Assembly: GCF_020005365.1 (NCBI RefSeq)
Contig: NZ_JACNML010000010.1
Location: 56,523-120,522 of the forward strand
DNA from: Kangiella shandongensis
GTDB taxonomy: Bacteria; Pseudomonadota; Gammaproteobacteria; Enterobacterales; Kangiellaceae
DNA: 64,000 bases
Direction: 5' to 3'
Below the pieces are notes generated by a model. It ran no database searches, was not told where the DNA came from, and saw only the letters and a list, made by a program, of their open reading frames with translations. Shown here in pieces: positions 1 through 8,554 of this stretch (position 1 is its first letter; each line of letters begins with the position of its first letter). The position numbers and the translations under genes are program-made.

Positions 1-40
1 TCACGCCGTAGTTACTGCTCCCTAGTGATTTTGGCACAAT

Positions 41-562
41 TTAAAGTGTATTGGCTAGTGTTTCACGGATTTTTTGGAGCTCAAGCTTTCGACTCCCTGC
101 CGCGGTTAACTGTAATCCAGCAAGTCTGGCTTCACCGTCATAAGTTAAAGAAGCGATTAAATCAGCCTCTGGAATCATACCTTCACCTTTATCCGGCCAT
201 TCAAATATTAATAATGAGTCGTCGTCCTGATACTCACGAATACCGATGAACTCCAACTCTTCTGGATCAGACAAACGGTACAGATCGAAGTGATAGACGT
301 TTAATGAATCAAATTCATATGGCTCAACTAAAGTATAGGTAGGGCTTTTTACCGCGCCGCTATGTCCAAAGCCCTGTAGCAGTCCGCGAACCAGAGTCGT
401 TTTACCCGCCCCTAGCTCACCATAAAGGTAAATCACAAAAGGTGCGGAAATAGCTTTTGATAACGCCCTCCCCAAAGCTACCGTATCGGCTTCTGCCTCC
501 AAAACAACGGACAGGTGAGTCCCTTTATGTTCGCTCTTGGCTTCATCACTCAGTTTTATCAT
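41..562 (-). CDS. tsaE: TsaE, tRNA threonylcarbamoyladenosine ATPase subunit
   Basis: This is the P-loop ATPase that works with TsaB, TsaC and TsaD to make t6A at position 37 of ANN-decoding tRNAs in the cytoplasm. The 173-residue protein has a Walker A motif GELGAGKTT at about residues 48-56 and the family signature SPTYTLVEPY shortly after it. It is slightly longer than typical TsaE (about 150 residues) because of an N-terminal extension. The ATG directly follows the nnrD stop codon, so orn-nnrD-tsaE probably form one operon, an order also seen in E. coli (nnrD-tsaE-amiB). A downstream gene, by synteny amiB, would lie mostly beyond base 1. A GTG at 4-2 with AGGGAG upstream might be its start, which I cannot verify. 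Confidence 0.95.
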   Translation of the reverse strand: MIKLSDEAKSEHKGTHLSVVLEAEADTVALGRALSKAISAPFVIYLYGELGAGKTTLVRGLLQGFGHSGAVKSPTYTLVEPYEFDSLNVYHFDLYRLSDPEELEFIGIREYQDDDSLLIFEWPDKGEGMIPEADLIASLTYDGEARLAGLQLTAAGSRKLELQKIRETLANTL

Positions 563-2167
563 TTACTCTTTATCCAACTGATTAATTAACACATTCAATT
601 CGTCACTGACTTCTGAAGCCAAAACACCTCGGTCTCGTGCTCCAGCGGCACTTTGGCCGGCAGCAAAGTGTAACTCACTCGACAGCAAAGCCGCTTCCAT
701 CAATTCAACGCCTTGCGCCAATAAACTGCCCATAAGTCCCGTCAGCACATCACCTAAGCCAGCTGTTGACATGGCCGGGTGCGCGCCGGCAGTAATATAA
801 GTTTCTGTACCATTCGAAATAATGGTTGCCGCTCCCTTGAGCAGGCAAATGCTATTATATTTACGCGCCAGGTTTTCGGCGACTTTTATTCGATTCTGCT
901 CGACGTAAGCTGTATCTACGCTTAACTGCGGCTCGATCCGTCCCGAAGCCAGAACATCCTGCTCCTGAGCGTTCAAAAGCCTGACCCCTTCCCCTGCATG
1001 CGGTGTGAGCACACTATTTGCTGGCAGCTGATAATCGCCTTTAGCCAACCAATATAAGCCATCGGCATCGACCACCAACGGAACGTCTCTGTCCTTAATT
1101 GTGTATAAAACCTGCTCAAACCTCCGCCTCGCCGTCTCACCTCGTCCCAAACCCGGGCCAATGGCGATTGCCTGAAACCGGGTTAGCTGCGCACTCAACT
1201 CGGCAGCCATATCTTCGGTCTCAGTAAAGCCACGCCACATCACCTCTGGACAAGAAGCCAGAGCTGCCGTTTGATTGTCTTGCGATAACCAACAGGAGAC
1301 CATACCCGCTCCGGTCTTGATGGCGCTAGTTGCACTTAAAATGGCGGCGCCGCCTAAATGCTCTCCGCCGCCGATGAGCAGGAAGTGACCACAGTCAAAC
1401 TTTGAGCTCGTCATACTGCGTTGCGGTATTAACGACTGTATTTGCGACAGGCTTAGTTTCCAGGCTTCTGCGTCCTGTCCATAAGATAGTGAGTCTCTGA
1501 CGCCTAAAGACTCCAGCACCAGCTTCCCCTGATATTGCAGAGCATCATTCATAGCCTGACCGGTTTTCAGGGCAACAAAACTCACGGTTAAATCGGCCCA
1601 AAATGCTGTCGGCCGCCCTTCGTATTCAGCAACACCGCCGGAATCAGCATATATCCCTGTAGGAATATCCAGCGCCACCTTGACCGCCTTGATATGATTG
1701 AGGGCAGTGATGGCCTCTCGATAATCCTCACGCAATACACCTTCAACACCAGTCCCCAATAAAGCATCAACCACGACATCAAAAGGTTGCTGGTGCTCCT
1801 CAAAAGCGGCCAGCTGCACAATCTCAAACTGCTGGTGAGCAGACGTTTTCTGAACTTGCTGCTGTAGGGCCGACCAGGCACGAACAGGATCACCGGAAAA
1901 CTCAGCGTAGGGCTTTAAAGCCAACAGAGTGACATTAAAGCCTGCCTGCAAAGCAAGCCGCGCCACCACCAATCCATCACCCGCATTATTGCCAGCACCC
2001 GTTGCGATAAGCCAGTCGCCCGTTCCATTGGTATGCTTCTGAATCTGAGCAAAAGCGCTGGCACCCGCTCGCTCCATCAACTCATACAGCTCCATGCCCT
2101 GTCGCTGTACGTAAGCCGCTTCAATAGCCTTAATGCTGTCGACACTGAACAGTGGCTGCGGACTCAT
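563..2167 (-). CDS. nnrD: Bifunctional NAD(P)H-hydrate epimerase / ADP-dependent NAD(P)HX dehydratase
   Basis: This enzyme repairs hydrated NAD(P)H: the N-terminal YjeF_N half epimerises R-NAD(P)HX and the C-terminal ribokinase-like half dehydrates S-NAD(P)HX using ADP. The epimerase motif GAGNNAGDG lies at about residues 58-66 and the C-terminal AGLGDVLTG motif supplies the nucleotide-binding/catalytic Asp. At about 534 residues it has the normal full fused length. Two start codons are possible: GTG at 2170 touches the orn stop codon, and ATG at 2167 follows it. I chose the ATG. The TGA-GTG-ATG arrangement suggests translational coupling to orn. Confidence 0.96.
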   Translation of the reverse strand: MSPQPLFSVDSIKAIEAAYVQRQGMELYELMERAGASAFAQIQKHTNGTGDWLIATGAGNNAGDGLVVARLALQAGFNVTLLALKPYAEFSGDPVRAWSALQQQVQKTSAHQQFEIVQLAAFEEHQQPFDVVVDALLGTGVEGVLREDYREAITALNHIKAVKVALDIPTGIYADSGGVAEYEGRPTAFWADLTVSFVALKTGQAMNDALQYQGKLVLESLGVRDSLSYGQDAEAWKLSLSQIQSLIPQRSMTSSKFDCGHFLLIGGGEHLGGAAILSATSAIKTGAGMVSCWLSQDNQTAALASCPEVMWRGFTETEDMAAELSAQLTRFQAIAIGPGLGRGETARRRFEQVLYTIKDRDVPLVVDADGLYWLAKGDYQLPANSVLTPHAGEGVRLLNAQEQDVLASGRIEPQLSVDTAYVEQNRIKVAENLARKYNSICLLKGAATIISNGTETYITAGAHPAMSTAGLGDVLTGLMGSLLAQGVELMEAALLSSELHFAAGQSAAGARDRGVLASEVSDELNVLINQLDKE

Positions 2168-2170
2168 CAC

Positions 2171-2728
2171 TCACCCTGCTTTGGTTAAATCGATGAAGTG
2201 CTCACGGTAATAGGCACACTCGGCGATAGACTCTCGAATATCATCCAGCGCCAGGTGAGTTGCGCTCTTGGTAAAGCCTGGCAGAATATCCGGCTTCCAA
2301 CGACGCGCCAGCTCTTTCAAGGTACTGACATCAATATGACGATAGTGGAAGTAGGCTTCCAGCTCCGGCATATGCTTAACCATAAAGCGTCGATCCTGGC
2401 AGATGGTATTACCACACATGGGAGACTTCCCTTGCGGTACCCACTGTTTCAAAAACTCAATGGTCTGCCGACTCGCTTCTTTTTCATCAATATCACTGTC
2501 TTTAACGCGCTGCGTCAGGCCTGATTTACCATGCTGCTCGACACACCACTCATTCATGTATTTCAGCGTCTCGTCATCCTGGTGAATCGCCAGAACTGGC
2601 CCCTCCGCTAAAATATTCAGATCTTTATCCGTCACGATGGTCGCGATCTCTATGACTTTGTCAGTTTCCGGATCGAGACCTGTCATCTCAAGATCAATCC
2701 AAATTAAATTGTCCGCTTGTTGCGTCAC
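2171..2728 (-). CDS. orn: Oligoribonuclease Orn
   Basis: Orn is a 3'-5' DEDDh exoribonuclease that degrades the last di- to pentanucleotides of RNA decay, including pGpG. The N-terminus shows the exonuclease I motif [11 protein letters not shown] with catalytic D12 and E14. The 185-residue length matches E. coli Orn (181). It is first in the orn-nnrD-tsaE run and divergent from the pterin dehydratase gene, with about 110 bases between the two start codons. Confidence 0.97.
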   Translation of the reverse strand: MTQQADNLIWIDLEMTGLDPETDKVIEIATIVTDKDLNILAEGPVLAIHQDDETLKYMNEWCVEQHGKSGLTQRVKDSDIDEKEASRQTIEFLKQWVPQGKSPMCGNTICQDRRFMVKHMPELEAYFHYRHIDVSTLKELARRWKPDILPGFTKSATHLALDDIRESIAECAYYREHFIDLTKAG

Positions 2729-2835
2729 AAAGCACTCCTCTTTGTTGAGTTTTGCTAAAAAAAACAGTTCGTTTCGGTTATTATAGACACAATTTTAAAC
2801 ACATGCAGATCAAAGCAACGAATTTTGGAGTATTT

Positions 2836-3204
2836 ATGGAACAGTTAGCATCACAGCAATGTGTACATAGCGACGACTCAAAAAAGCCGCTGGACGATAA
2901 TACACGTGACTCGTTACTCAAAGAGCAGCTACCACAATGGAACTACGATGCGGATAAAGGCGAAGTATCGCGTAAGTTTAAGTTCAAAAACTATTACCAC
3001 ACCATGGCTTTTGTTAATGCCGTGGCCTGGATTGCCAATAAACAGGCACACCATCCAGACTTGGAAGTCAGCTATGGACACTGTCTTGTTCGTTATACCA
3101 CGCATGATGCGGGCAACAGCCTATGTCTGAACGACCTGATCTGCGCAGCACATATTGATGCCCTCGAAGGCAACGGCAACTTTGGACCGAACTTTCAAGA
3201 CTAA
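2836..3204 (+). CDS. phhB: Pterin-4a-carbinolamine dehydratase
   Basis: This is a PCD/DCoH-family protein that dehydrates 4a-hydroxytetrahydropterin, recycling the pterin cofactor of aromatic amino acid hydroxylases. The reading frame is open further upstream, but ATG at 2836 has GGAG at 2827-2830 and gives 122 residues, the normal family size. The active-site region around NKQAHHPDLEVSYG, with its paired histidines, is intact. No phenylalanine hydroxylase gene is nearby, so the hydroxylase partner must be elsewhere, or the protein serves another pterin role. It sits between orn and rsgA, which are adjacent and divergent in E. coli. Confidence 0.9.
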   Translation: MEQLASQQCVHSDDSKKPLDDNTRDSLLKEQLPQWNYDADKGEVSRKFKFKNYYHTMAFVNAVAWIANKQAHHPDLEVSYGHCLVRYTTHDAGNSLCLNDLICAAHIDALEGNGNFGPNFQD

Positions 3205-3242
3205 ACTGACAACCATTCCAGAAAACGACAATAGGCCAGACT

Positions 3243-4223
3243 TTGGGAAAAAAACGAAAACAAAAACATCAGAAGCGCAAACCGTCTGAAAACGTAGCGC
3301 CTGACATCAACACCGAAAGTCTTGGCCCTGAAGAAGAAGGCATTGTCATCAGCCGATTTGGTCAGCAGGTCGACATTGCTGACCAGAACTTCGAAACCAT
3401 CCGCTGCTTTCTGCGTCGCTCTAACGAAGTCCCGGTAGTTGGCGATAGAGCCAAATTCAAACGCCAGGAAAAATTAAAAACTGGCGTTTTGGTCGAACTG
3501 GAAGAACGCAAATCATTACTAAAGCGTCCGACGCCGCACCACGGCATTAAACCGGTCGCAGCCAATATCGATCTTATTGCCCTACTGCTAGCACCAGAGC
3601 TTGGCTTCTCAGAGATGCTACTGGATCGATATTTAGTAGCTGCCGAATCGAGCAGTATCCCGGTGTGGCTGATATTCAATAAATGGGATTTACTTAACGA
3701 GCAGCAAAAAGCTGAAATCGAGAATAGATTACAAACCTACAAAGACATTGGTTACCCGATCTATTACATCAGCGCTAAGCATGGTGAGCAGGTCGATCAA
3801 CTGGTCGAAGACTTACGCGGCAAACAGTTGTTATTAGCAGGTCAATCGGGTGTCGGAAAATCAACGCTCATCAAATACCTGTTTCCAGATTTAGAAATCA
3901 CCACGGCCGATATTTCTGAAACTTCTGGTCTTGGCACTCACACCACCACAGCCTCTCGTTTGTATAAGCTGGATGAAGACACCTTTCTGGTCGACTCACC
4001 GGGGGTTAGAGAATTCGGCCTGTGGCATCTCGAAGACAGTGATATTCAACAGGGCTTTGTTGAGATTTATAAACTAGCCGAAAACTGCAAATTCCGCGAC
4101 TGTAAACACATAAAAGAACCGGGCTGCGCCGTTCTTGCTGCCGCTAAAAATGGCGAAATTGCTGAATCACGCATGAAAAATTATCATCACCTGATCCAGC
4201 ATTATGATCAGCAGTTTAGTTAA
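3243..4223 (+). CDS. rsgA: Ribosome small-subunit biogenesis GTPase RsgA
   Basis: RsgA is a circularly permuted GTPase that acts in late 30S subunit maturation. The order of motifs shows the permutation: NKWD (G4) at 146-149 comes before GQSGVGKST (G1) at 200-208 and DSPG (G3) at 251-254. An N-terminal OB-fold region precedes them and a zinc site (C282, C287, H289, C295) follows. The start appears to be TTG at 3243, preceded by TAGG at 3232-3235. It yields the very basic N-terminal tail typical of RsgA. The gene is followed by a convergent small membrane protein gene. Confidence 0.96.
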   Translation: MGKKRKQKHQKRKPSENVAPDINTESLGPEEEGIVISRFGQQVDIADQNFETIRCFLRRSNEVPVVGDRAKFKRQEKLKTGVLVELEERKSLLKRPTPHHGIKPVAANIDLIALLLAPELGFSEMLLDRYLVAAESSSIPVWLIFNKWDLLNEQQKAEIENRLQTYKDIGYPIYYISAKHGEQVDQLVEDLRGKQLLLAGQSGVGKSTLIKYLFPDLEITTADISETSGLGTHTTTASRLYKLDEDTFLVDSPGVREFGLWHLEDSDIQQGFVEIYKLAENCKFRDCKHIKEPGCAVLAAAKNGEIAESRMKNYHHLIQHYDQQFS

Positions 4224-4252
4224 CAAAGGTGTTTACAATCACGCTGCCTGTC

Positions 4253-4453
4253 TTAATTCTCTAACTCTTTTTTATTTGCTAATAAGAATAATGAAATTAA
4301 GCTTATAGGGGGGATAAACCCTAAAAAGAAATTAGCTACAACAGTAAGCGCTAGGCTTTTAACTCTCGTCTTTGCCAAAAAGTACGCGACCAAAGTGGCA
4401 ACCACGACCCATAAAAACACAAAATTAATAACAACAGTGGCGTTAAGATCCAT
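4253..4453 (-). CDS. Small two-helix membrane protein, unknown function
   Basis: This 66-residue protein is almost entirely hydrophobic, with two predicted membrane helices at about 8-28 and 33-58 and a short charged C-terminus (KKELEN). A good ribosome binding site (AGGGAG on the minus strand, just above 4453) supports expression. I do not recognise the family. It lies convergent to rsgA at the edge of an AT-rich gap that separates rsgA from psd, two genes normally close together in gammaproteobacteria, so it may be a later arrival. Confidence 0.6.
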   Translation of the reverse strand: MDLNATVVINFVFLWVVVATLVAYFLAKTRVKSLALTVVANFFLGFIPPISLISLFLLANKKELEN

Positions 4454-4601
4454 ACTATAAGTCTCCCTTTGAATAAAGGTGAATTAAGAAGTTTAACGAG
4501 CACCAGCTGAGCTGGCGAAAATGATTTTCCGCCAGCTAATTATTAAATAGCTTAAACAAACCTGCAAAACTAATTAGTACTGGCTATAATAAACTTTCTT
4601 G

Positions 4602-4628
4602 TGTAGTGGTCAACAAAACCCGGACACC
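4602..4628. mobile_element. Possible solitary insertion-sequence end
   Basis: The sequence beginning TGTAGTGGTCAAC and ending CCGGACACC resembles the terminal inverted repeats of some IS3-type insertion sequences, which often read GGTGTCCGG...TTGACCACTACA on the other strand. No transposase or second end is seen nearby, so if real it is a scar. The resemblance is from memory only. Confidence 0.25.
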
Positions 4629-5008
4629 TTATTAGCTATTATAAAGAGAAGTAAAGCACTTGCTAATTTAACAACCTTTTTCATTTATATATTTCCTTCC
4701 TTTTTAGTTTGTGATTAAGCTCTATTGTGATAGAGCATAGAAAATTGTAATCAGAAACAACACATTGTCAATTGAAGTTATATATAAACAAAAAAGTCGA
4801 TAGCCTTAAACTATAAAAACTAAGTGGCGAAATAGATTTAAATATCCGTTATAGAATTACATAAGCACGACATATAACGACCAAAATATTGAATAACTTT
4901 GACTAACTCCTAGAGCTGAAGAGAATGTTACAGAAGCAGATACTTAAAGAGTTCCTTGTGAGTGTTGATATTCATTCTTTGCATAACCATGATATCCGAG
5001 CGTTCTTC

Positions 5009-5050
5009 TTTTATTTCCTTTGCTTGACCATGCAAGCAAAGGAAATAAAA
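5009..5050. repeat. 18-bp perfect inverted repeat with 6-base loop
   Basis: Left arm 5009-5026 (TTTTATTTCCTTTGCTTG) and right arm 5033-5050 are exact reverse complements around ACCATG. The arms begin with T and end with A, so neither strand has a stem followed by a U-tract, and it does not look like an intrinsic terminator. It lies about 76 bases upstream of psd. Confidence 0.85.
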
Positions 5051-5126
5051 CTTGGAATATTGAGAATAGTTATACACCAATATTTAAGTTACAATTCAAT
5101 TAATTAACTTTACATCAACAATCACC

Positions 5127-5978
5127 ATGGCCGATAAACTCAAAGTCTTATTACAGTATTTAATCCCACAACATGGGATTTCTCTTCTTATGGGGAAAAT
5201 CGCGGAAAGCAAAAACCCGACCATTAAAAATACCTTTGCCAAATGGTTTATTAAAAAGTACGGCATCGACATGAGTCTGGCCGAACGCGAAAATCCTGAA
5301 GACTACGAAACCTTTAATGACTTTTTTACCCGTAGCCTGAAACCTGAGTTACGTCCTATTGCTGAAGGCGAAGACGTTCTGGTCAACCCTGCAGATGGTA
5401 AAATCAGTCAGCGCGGTAAAATTGAAGAAGGTTTTATTTTCCAGGCCAAAGGGCACCGTTTTAGTGCCAAGACATTACTCGGTGGCGATGCAGAATTAGC
5501 CAAACCTTTCGAAAATGGCGAGTTTGCCACCATCTACCTGTCACCAAAAGATTATCACCGGGTCCATATGCCAGTAACTGGCAAGCTGACCAGGATGCTG
5601 CACGTACCGGGCAAACTGTTTAGTGTTAATCCGTTGACAGCGCGCAATGTTCCGAATCTATTTGCTCGCAACGAGCGTGTAGTGGCCATGTTTGATACCG
5701 ATATAGGCCCAGTCGCCATGGTATTAGTTGGCGCTACCATTGTCGGAAGCATTGAAACCGTGTGGGAAGGTACCATTACCCCACCGACACGGGATGAGAT
5801 TAAGGTTTGGGATTACGATGGTAAGGACATTTGTCTCAACAAAGGCGATGAGATGGGACGGTTTAAACTTGGCTCGACCGTTGTTTTACTATTTCCTGAA
5901 AATACGGTCAGCTGGGAAAAAGGGATGAAAGCAAATGCTTCAACCATCATGGGCACTCCTTTAGCCTCCAAAAGTTAG
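5127..5978 (+). CDS. psd: Phosphatidylserine decarboxylase proenzyme
   Basis: Psd converts phosphatidylserine to phosphatidylethanolamine at the inner membrane. It is made as a proenzyme that cleaves itself at the LGST motif, here L248-G249/S250-T251, leaving a pyruvoyl group on the alpha chain. The charge-relay residues D90 and H147 and the YHRVHMPV motif are present. The 283 residues match the family. No strong Shine-Dalgarno sequence precedes the ATG. In many relatives psd follows rsgA closely. Here about 0.9 kb separates them. Confidence 0.97.
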   Translation: MADKLKVLLQYLIPQHGISLLMGKIAESKNPTIKNTFAKWFIKKYGIDMSLAERENPEDYETFNDFFTRSLKPELRPIAEGEDVLVNPADGKISQRGKIEEGFIFQAKGHRFSAKTLLGGDAELAKPFENGEFATIYLSPKDYHRVHMPVTGKLTRMLHVPGKLFSVNPLTARNVPNLFARNERVVAMFDTDIGPVAMVLVGATIVGSIETVWEGTITPPTRDEIKVWDYDGKDICLNKGDEMGRFKLGSTVVLLFPENTVSWEKGMKANASTIMGTPLASKS

Positions 5979-5991
5979 CTCTCAAAATCAG

Positions 5992-6022
5992 GGCAAGGTA
6001 CAAGTGTCGCCTTGCCTTCCTT
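5992..6022 (+). terminator. Possible terminator after psd
   Basis: A 7-bp stem GGCAAGG/CCTTGCC lies 14 bases after the psd stop codon and is followed by TTCCTT, a weak U-tract. Confidence 0.4.
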
Positions 6023-6082
6023 AAATGAATCTGCCATTCTTTAAGCCAACCAGTTAATAAATAACATAATTAGGAGAGCAAG

Positions 6083-6634
6083 ATGGCAGTAGCACCTGCA
6101 ACCACTAAATACAGCATAACTATGCGTCTGCTGCATTGGCTTATCGCTATTCTTATTCTGGGGATGATAGTGTCAGGTTGGTACATGCACGGACTGCCTG
6201 ATGAAGAACCGTTAAAAGAAGAGTTATACGGCTTGCATAAATCGTTTGGCATAACGCTCCTGCCATTGGTGATTATCCGACTTCTAGCCCGTTTCTCCAG
6301 CCCTATTCCTGAGCTTCCGGCTCAGATGTCCTGGTGGGAAAAAGTGCTATCGAAATTAACGCATTTCCTGTTGTATCTGTTGATGTTTGCAATACCTTTA
6401 TCGGGGATTATCATGATGGACTACCTGGGAATTTTCCCGCTGGAATGGTTTGGCGTATTTACCATGCCAGACTTAATACCGGATGACATGGATATGTTCG
6501 AGCAGCTTGAAGAAGTTCATGAAATCCTGGCCTATTCGCTGCTAGCTCTGATTATTTTGCATTTTGTTGGTGCTTTAAAACACCGTTTCCTGGATAAAGG
6601 AAAAGATACCGACGTGCTAAAACGGATCATTTAA
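6083..6634 (+). CDS. Cytochrome b561-family membrane protein
   Basis: This is a four-helix di-heme b-type cytochrome of the bacterial YodB/YceJ kind, likely an inner-membrane electron carrier that passes electrons to or from quinone. Four hydrophobic segments are visible, and histidines H18 (LLHW), H52 (LHKSFG), H146 (VHE) and H160 are candidate heme ligands. The 183-residue length is typical. GGAG in TAGGAGAGCAAG precedes the ATG. The gene is single, between psd and a strong bidirectional terminator. The physiological partner cannot be read from the context. Confidence 0.9.
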   Translation: MAVAPATTKYSITMRLLHWLIAILILGMIVSGWYMHGLPDEEPLKEELYGLHKSFGITLLPLVIIRLLARFSSPIPELPAQMSWWEKVLSKLTHFLLYLLMFAIPLSGIIMMDYLGIFPLEWFGVFTMPDLIPDDMDMFEQLEEVHEILAYSLLALIILHFVGALKHRFLDKGKDTDVLKRII

Positions 6635-6638
6635 CCGC

Positions 6639-6670
6639 AAAAAGGCCCTGCTTAATTCAGGGCCTTTTTT
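6639..6670. terminator. Bidirectional terminator between cytochrome b561 and DUF937 genes
   Basis: The stem AAAAAGGCCCTG/CAGGGCCTTTTTT has flanking A and T runs on both sides, so it can stop the rightward b561 transcript and the leftward DUF937 transcript. Confidence 0.9.
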
Positions 6671-6678
6671 GTAATTTT

Positions 6679-7197
6679 TTAAAACAGCTTCCCAATAATT
6701 CCTGCCGCATCATCCAATACTGAATTATCGTTATCCATATCCAGCACTTGGTGCAAAAAACTCCTTTCTTCATCCTGCGACTGAGTTTCTTTGCTCAATG
6801 AACCCATCAACAAATTTGCTGCTAAGGGTAACATCTGCTTTAACACACCGCTGTCAAACCCCGTTTGATTAGCAGCCTGTTCGGCAACTTTGCGACTGGT
6901 GTTTTTACTGCCAAGCAGGTGACCAAGGATAGCATTGCCGTTGTCCACCGCGCCCTGCTCAACGATACGCTCAGGTTTCTCAATATACTGCTCATTCCTG
7001 CCGTCCGATAAGGCTCTCTGTAAAGCCTCCATACCATTTTGCTGCTGAGAGTTTTGATGCATCCCCTGCTGCAATGATGGCAACAGATGCTGCAAAGCCC
7101 GTGTCGTTTCCTGCGTGCCCAGATTGAACTTCTTTCCGATTTGCTCAACGGCATCCGAGTTTCTATCTCCCAGCACCATATTTAACAAGTCCTGCAT
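6679..7197 (-). CDS. DUF937 (YidB-like) protein
   Basis: This 172-residue protein matches the DUF937 pattern: an N-terminal MQDLLNMVLGDRNSDAVEQIGKKFNLG segment in which the protein recognises a helix-rich repeat, then a repeated glycine/leucine-rich helical region (AILGHLLGSKN, LLPLAANLLMGSL) ending in DDAAGIIGKLF. No enzymatic motif is present and the function of the family is not established. GAGGAG just above the ATG is a strong ribosome binding site. It is a single-gene unit. Confidence 0.8.
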   Translation of the reverse strand: MQDLLNMVLGDRNSDAVEQIGKKFNLGTQETTRALQHLLPSLQQGMHQNSQQQNGMEALQRALSDGRNEQYIEKPERIVEQGAVDNGNAILGHLLGSKNTSRKVAEQAANQTGFDSGVLKQMLPLAANLLMGSLSKETQSQDEERSFLHQVLDMDNDNSVLDDAAGIIGKLF

Positions 7198-7331
7198 ACC
7201 ATGCTCCTCTATATTTCCTATAGGTATTGGATTAACTATACGCCCTGCTTAATTTATAGGCAAAAAAGCTGTGGTAAACTTTAACTTTATTTACCTTCTT
7301 AACTGATACAAGTGCAAGTACAGGTGATGCC

Positions 7332-7703
7332 ATGAGCTCCAATATGGAACATTTTCGTCAACAGGTGTATTTCTGGGTCAAACAGATACCCAAAGGACAA
7401 GTGACCAGTTACGGCACTATCGCCAAACTGGCGGGTTTTCCTCGCCATGCACGCCATGTCAGTAAAGCACTGGGCAGTGCACCAGACAGACAACGCTTAC
7501 CCTGGCAGCGGGTGATTGGTGCTGACGGCAAAATTGCCTTTAGCCCGGATAGCGATCACTACGCCATCCAGCAGAAACTACTTCAGCAAGAAGGTGTTAT
7601 TGTGAAAAAGGGAAAGGTGGATTTAAAACTATTTGCCTGGCGCTCACCGCTGGAGAGCTCGGACGAAGCTCTGGATATACGGGCAGAGGAGTTTTTCAGA
7701 TAG
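7332..7703 (+). CDS. Alkyltransferase-like protein (ATL), MGMT homologue without the active cysteine
   Basis: This 123-residue protein has the MGMT DNA-binding fold (GQVTSYGTIAKLAG, HARHVSKALGS), but the alkyl-acceptor motif PCHRV is PWQRV at 57-61, with tryptophan W58 in place of the catalytic cysteine. Known ATL proteins bind O6-alkylguanine in DNA and direct it to nucleotide excision repair rather than repairing it themselves. ATG at 7332 is preceded by AGGTG. It converges on the DksA-like gene with an 18-base gap. Confidence 0.92.
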   Translation: MSSNMEHFRQQVYFWVKQIPKGQVTSYGTIAKLAGFPRHARHVSKALGSAPDRQRLPWQRVIGADGKIAFSPDSDHYAIQQKLLQQEGVIVKKGKVDLKLFAWRSPLESSDEALDIRAEEFFR

Positions 7704-7721
7704 CCCAGACCTACTATTAAC

Positions 7722-8084
7722 TCAAGGATGATTGTCCCGCTTTTCCTGCAGAGCCTGGCAGTCGAGACACAGCTCGGTTTCTGGTGCAATCTCCAGACGC
7801 TTATCATCAATATTTTCACCGCACCCCAGACAAAAACCATAATCATCCGAGTCAATACGTTTTAAGGCTCGGCGCACCGCCTTAAGATGTTTCTGATCAC
7901 GAACATGTGAAGCATTAACCATTGCCTGCTGCTGCATAGCATCACCACGCGACACACGCCCCTGCCGAGCCTGATCGAGCTCCACGGTCTGGCTGGACTC
8001 AGAAGTCAGCCCAAGGTATTCCATCAGCTCAGCTTCGAGCCGCTGCAATTCCTCTTTGTAGTGACGCTGTTGCTCTTTATTCAT
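7722..8084 (-). CDS. TraR/DksA-family zinc-finger protein
   Basis: The protein (120 residues) has an N-terminal helical half and a C-terminal zinc finger CLGCGE...CLDC of the C-x2-C-x17-C-x2-C type found in DksA and TraR. Such proteins bind RNA polymerase in the secondary channel and change promoter open-complex stability. It is shorter than E. coli DksA (151), and the coiled-coil tip lacks the usual DxxDxA motif in recognisable form, so it may be a DksA paralogue rather than DksA itself. It is 5 bases downstream of the YqcC-like gene. Confidence 0.85.
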   Translation of the reverse strand: MNKEQQRHYKEELQRLEAELMEYLGLTSESSQTVELDQARQGRVSRGDAMQQQAMVNASHVRDQKHLKAVRRALKRIDSDDYGFCLGCGENIDDKRLEIAPETELCLDCQALQEKRDNHP

Positions 8085-8089
8085 TATGA

Positions 8090-8428
8090 TTAGTGTAAAT
8101 GACTCAGATGAGAAACCTCATCAAATTTTTGGATGGCACGGATCAACTTCTCAGAGTCCTCCGTTTCCTTAAACGCTTCCTGCGCAATAGGAGCAATCTG
8201 AGCAGGGCCTGGAGGCAATTCTTTACGCTTCACAATACGGCGCATACGCGGCAGAAAGACAAACTGTAACCACTGTTCGAGTCGTAACGTATCCACACAG
8301 AAAGGCATACTGCTCTGCAAAGCATCCTCGCCGGGATGCTCGCTGGACCACAGCTCCAGTTCAATCAATCTAGTTTCAATTTTTTCAAAGACCAGCAGAT
8401 ATTCTTCAAACCAATCGACTTGCTTCAT
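8090..8428 (-). CDS. YqcC-family (DUF446) protein
   Basis: This 112-residue, all-helical cytoplasmic protein has the DUF446 hallmark LRLEQWLQFVFLPRMRRIV and the LPPGPAQIAPIAQEAF segment. The molecular function of the family is not established. In E. coli yqcC sits next to the pseudouridine synthase gene truC. That partner is not present here and the gene is instead paired with a DksA-like regulator. Confidence 0.85.
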   Translation of the reverse strand: MKQVDWFEEYLLVFEKIETRLIELELWSSEHPGEDALQSSMPFCVDTLRLEQWLQFVFLPRMRRIVKRKELPPGPAQIAPIAQEAFKETEDSEKLIRAIQKFDEVSHLSHLH

Positions 8429-8502
8429 AGTCCTACTCTTGTTGCACGATTAACTTCAATTTTACCTTATTTTGCCACTAATTTCAGATGCACAGGAAAC
8501 AC

Positions 8503-8529
8503 AAAAAAGCCCACATTAAGTGGGCTTTT
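8503..8529 (-). terminator. Terminator of the TonB receptor gene
   Basis: Stem AAAAGCCCAC/GTGGGCTTTT with loop ATTAA. On the minus strand it is followed by a T-run and lies 25 bases after the receptor stop codon. Confidence 0.85.
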
Positions 8530-8554
8530 CGTTTCAACAATGTGCTCAACCCCA

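Larger units (their letters stand above)
4454..5126. other. AT-rich intergenic stretch between the small membrane gene and psd
   Basis: No convincing protein-coding gene is visible here. An open frame at 4925-5107 (60 codons) is mostly made of a large inverted repeat and has no family features, so I do not call it. The stretch holds an imperfect hairpin at 4510-4537 (AGCTGGCG arms), a 7-bp-stem hairpin at 4719-4736, an insertion-sequence-end-like sequence near 4602 and the 18-bp inverted repeat at 5009-5050. The base composition is clearly more AT-rich than the flanking rsgA and psd genes. Confidence 0.7.

Noticed and set aside
4925..5107. 60-codon open frame upstream of psd
   Set aside because: Its middle is the 18-bp inverted repeat. 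It has only a weak RBS and no family features.
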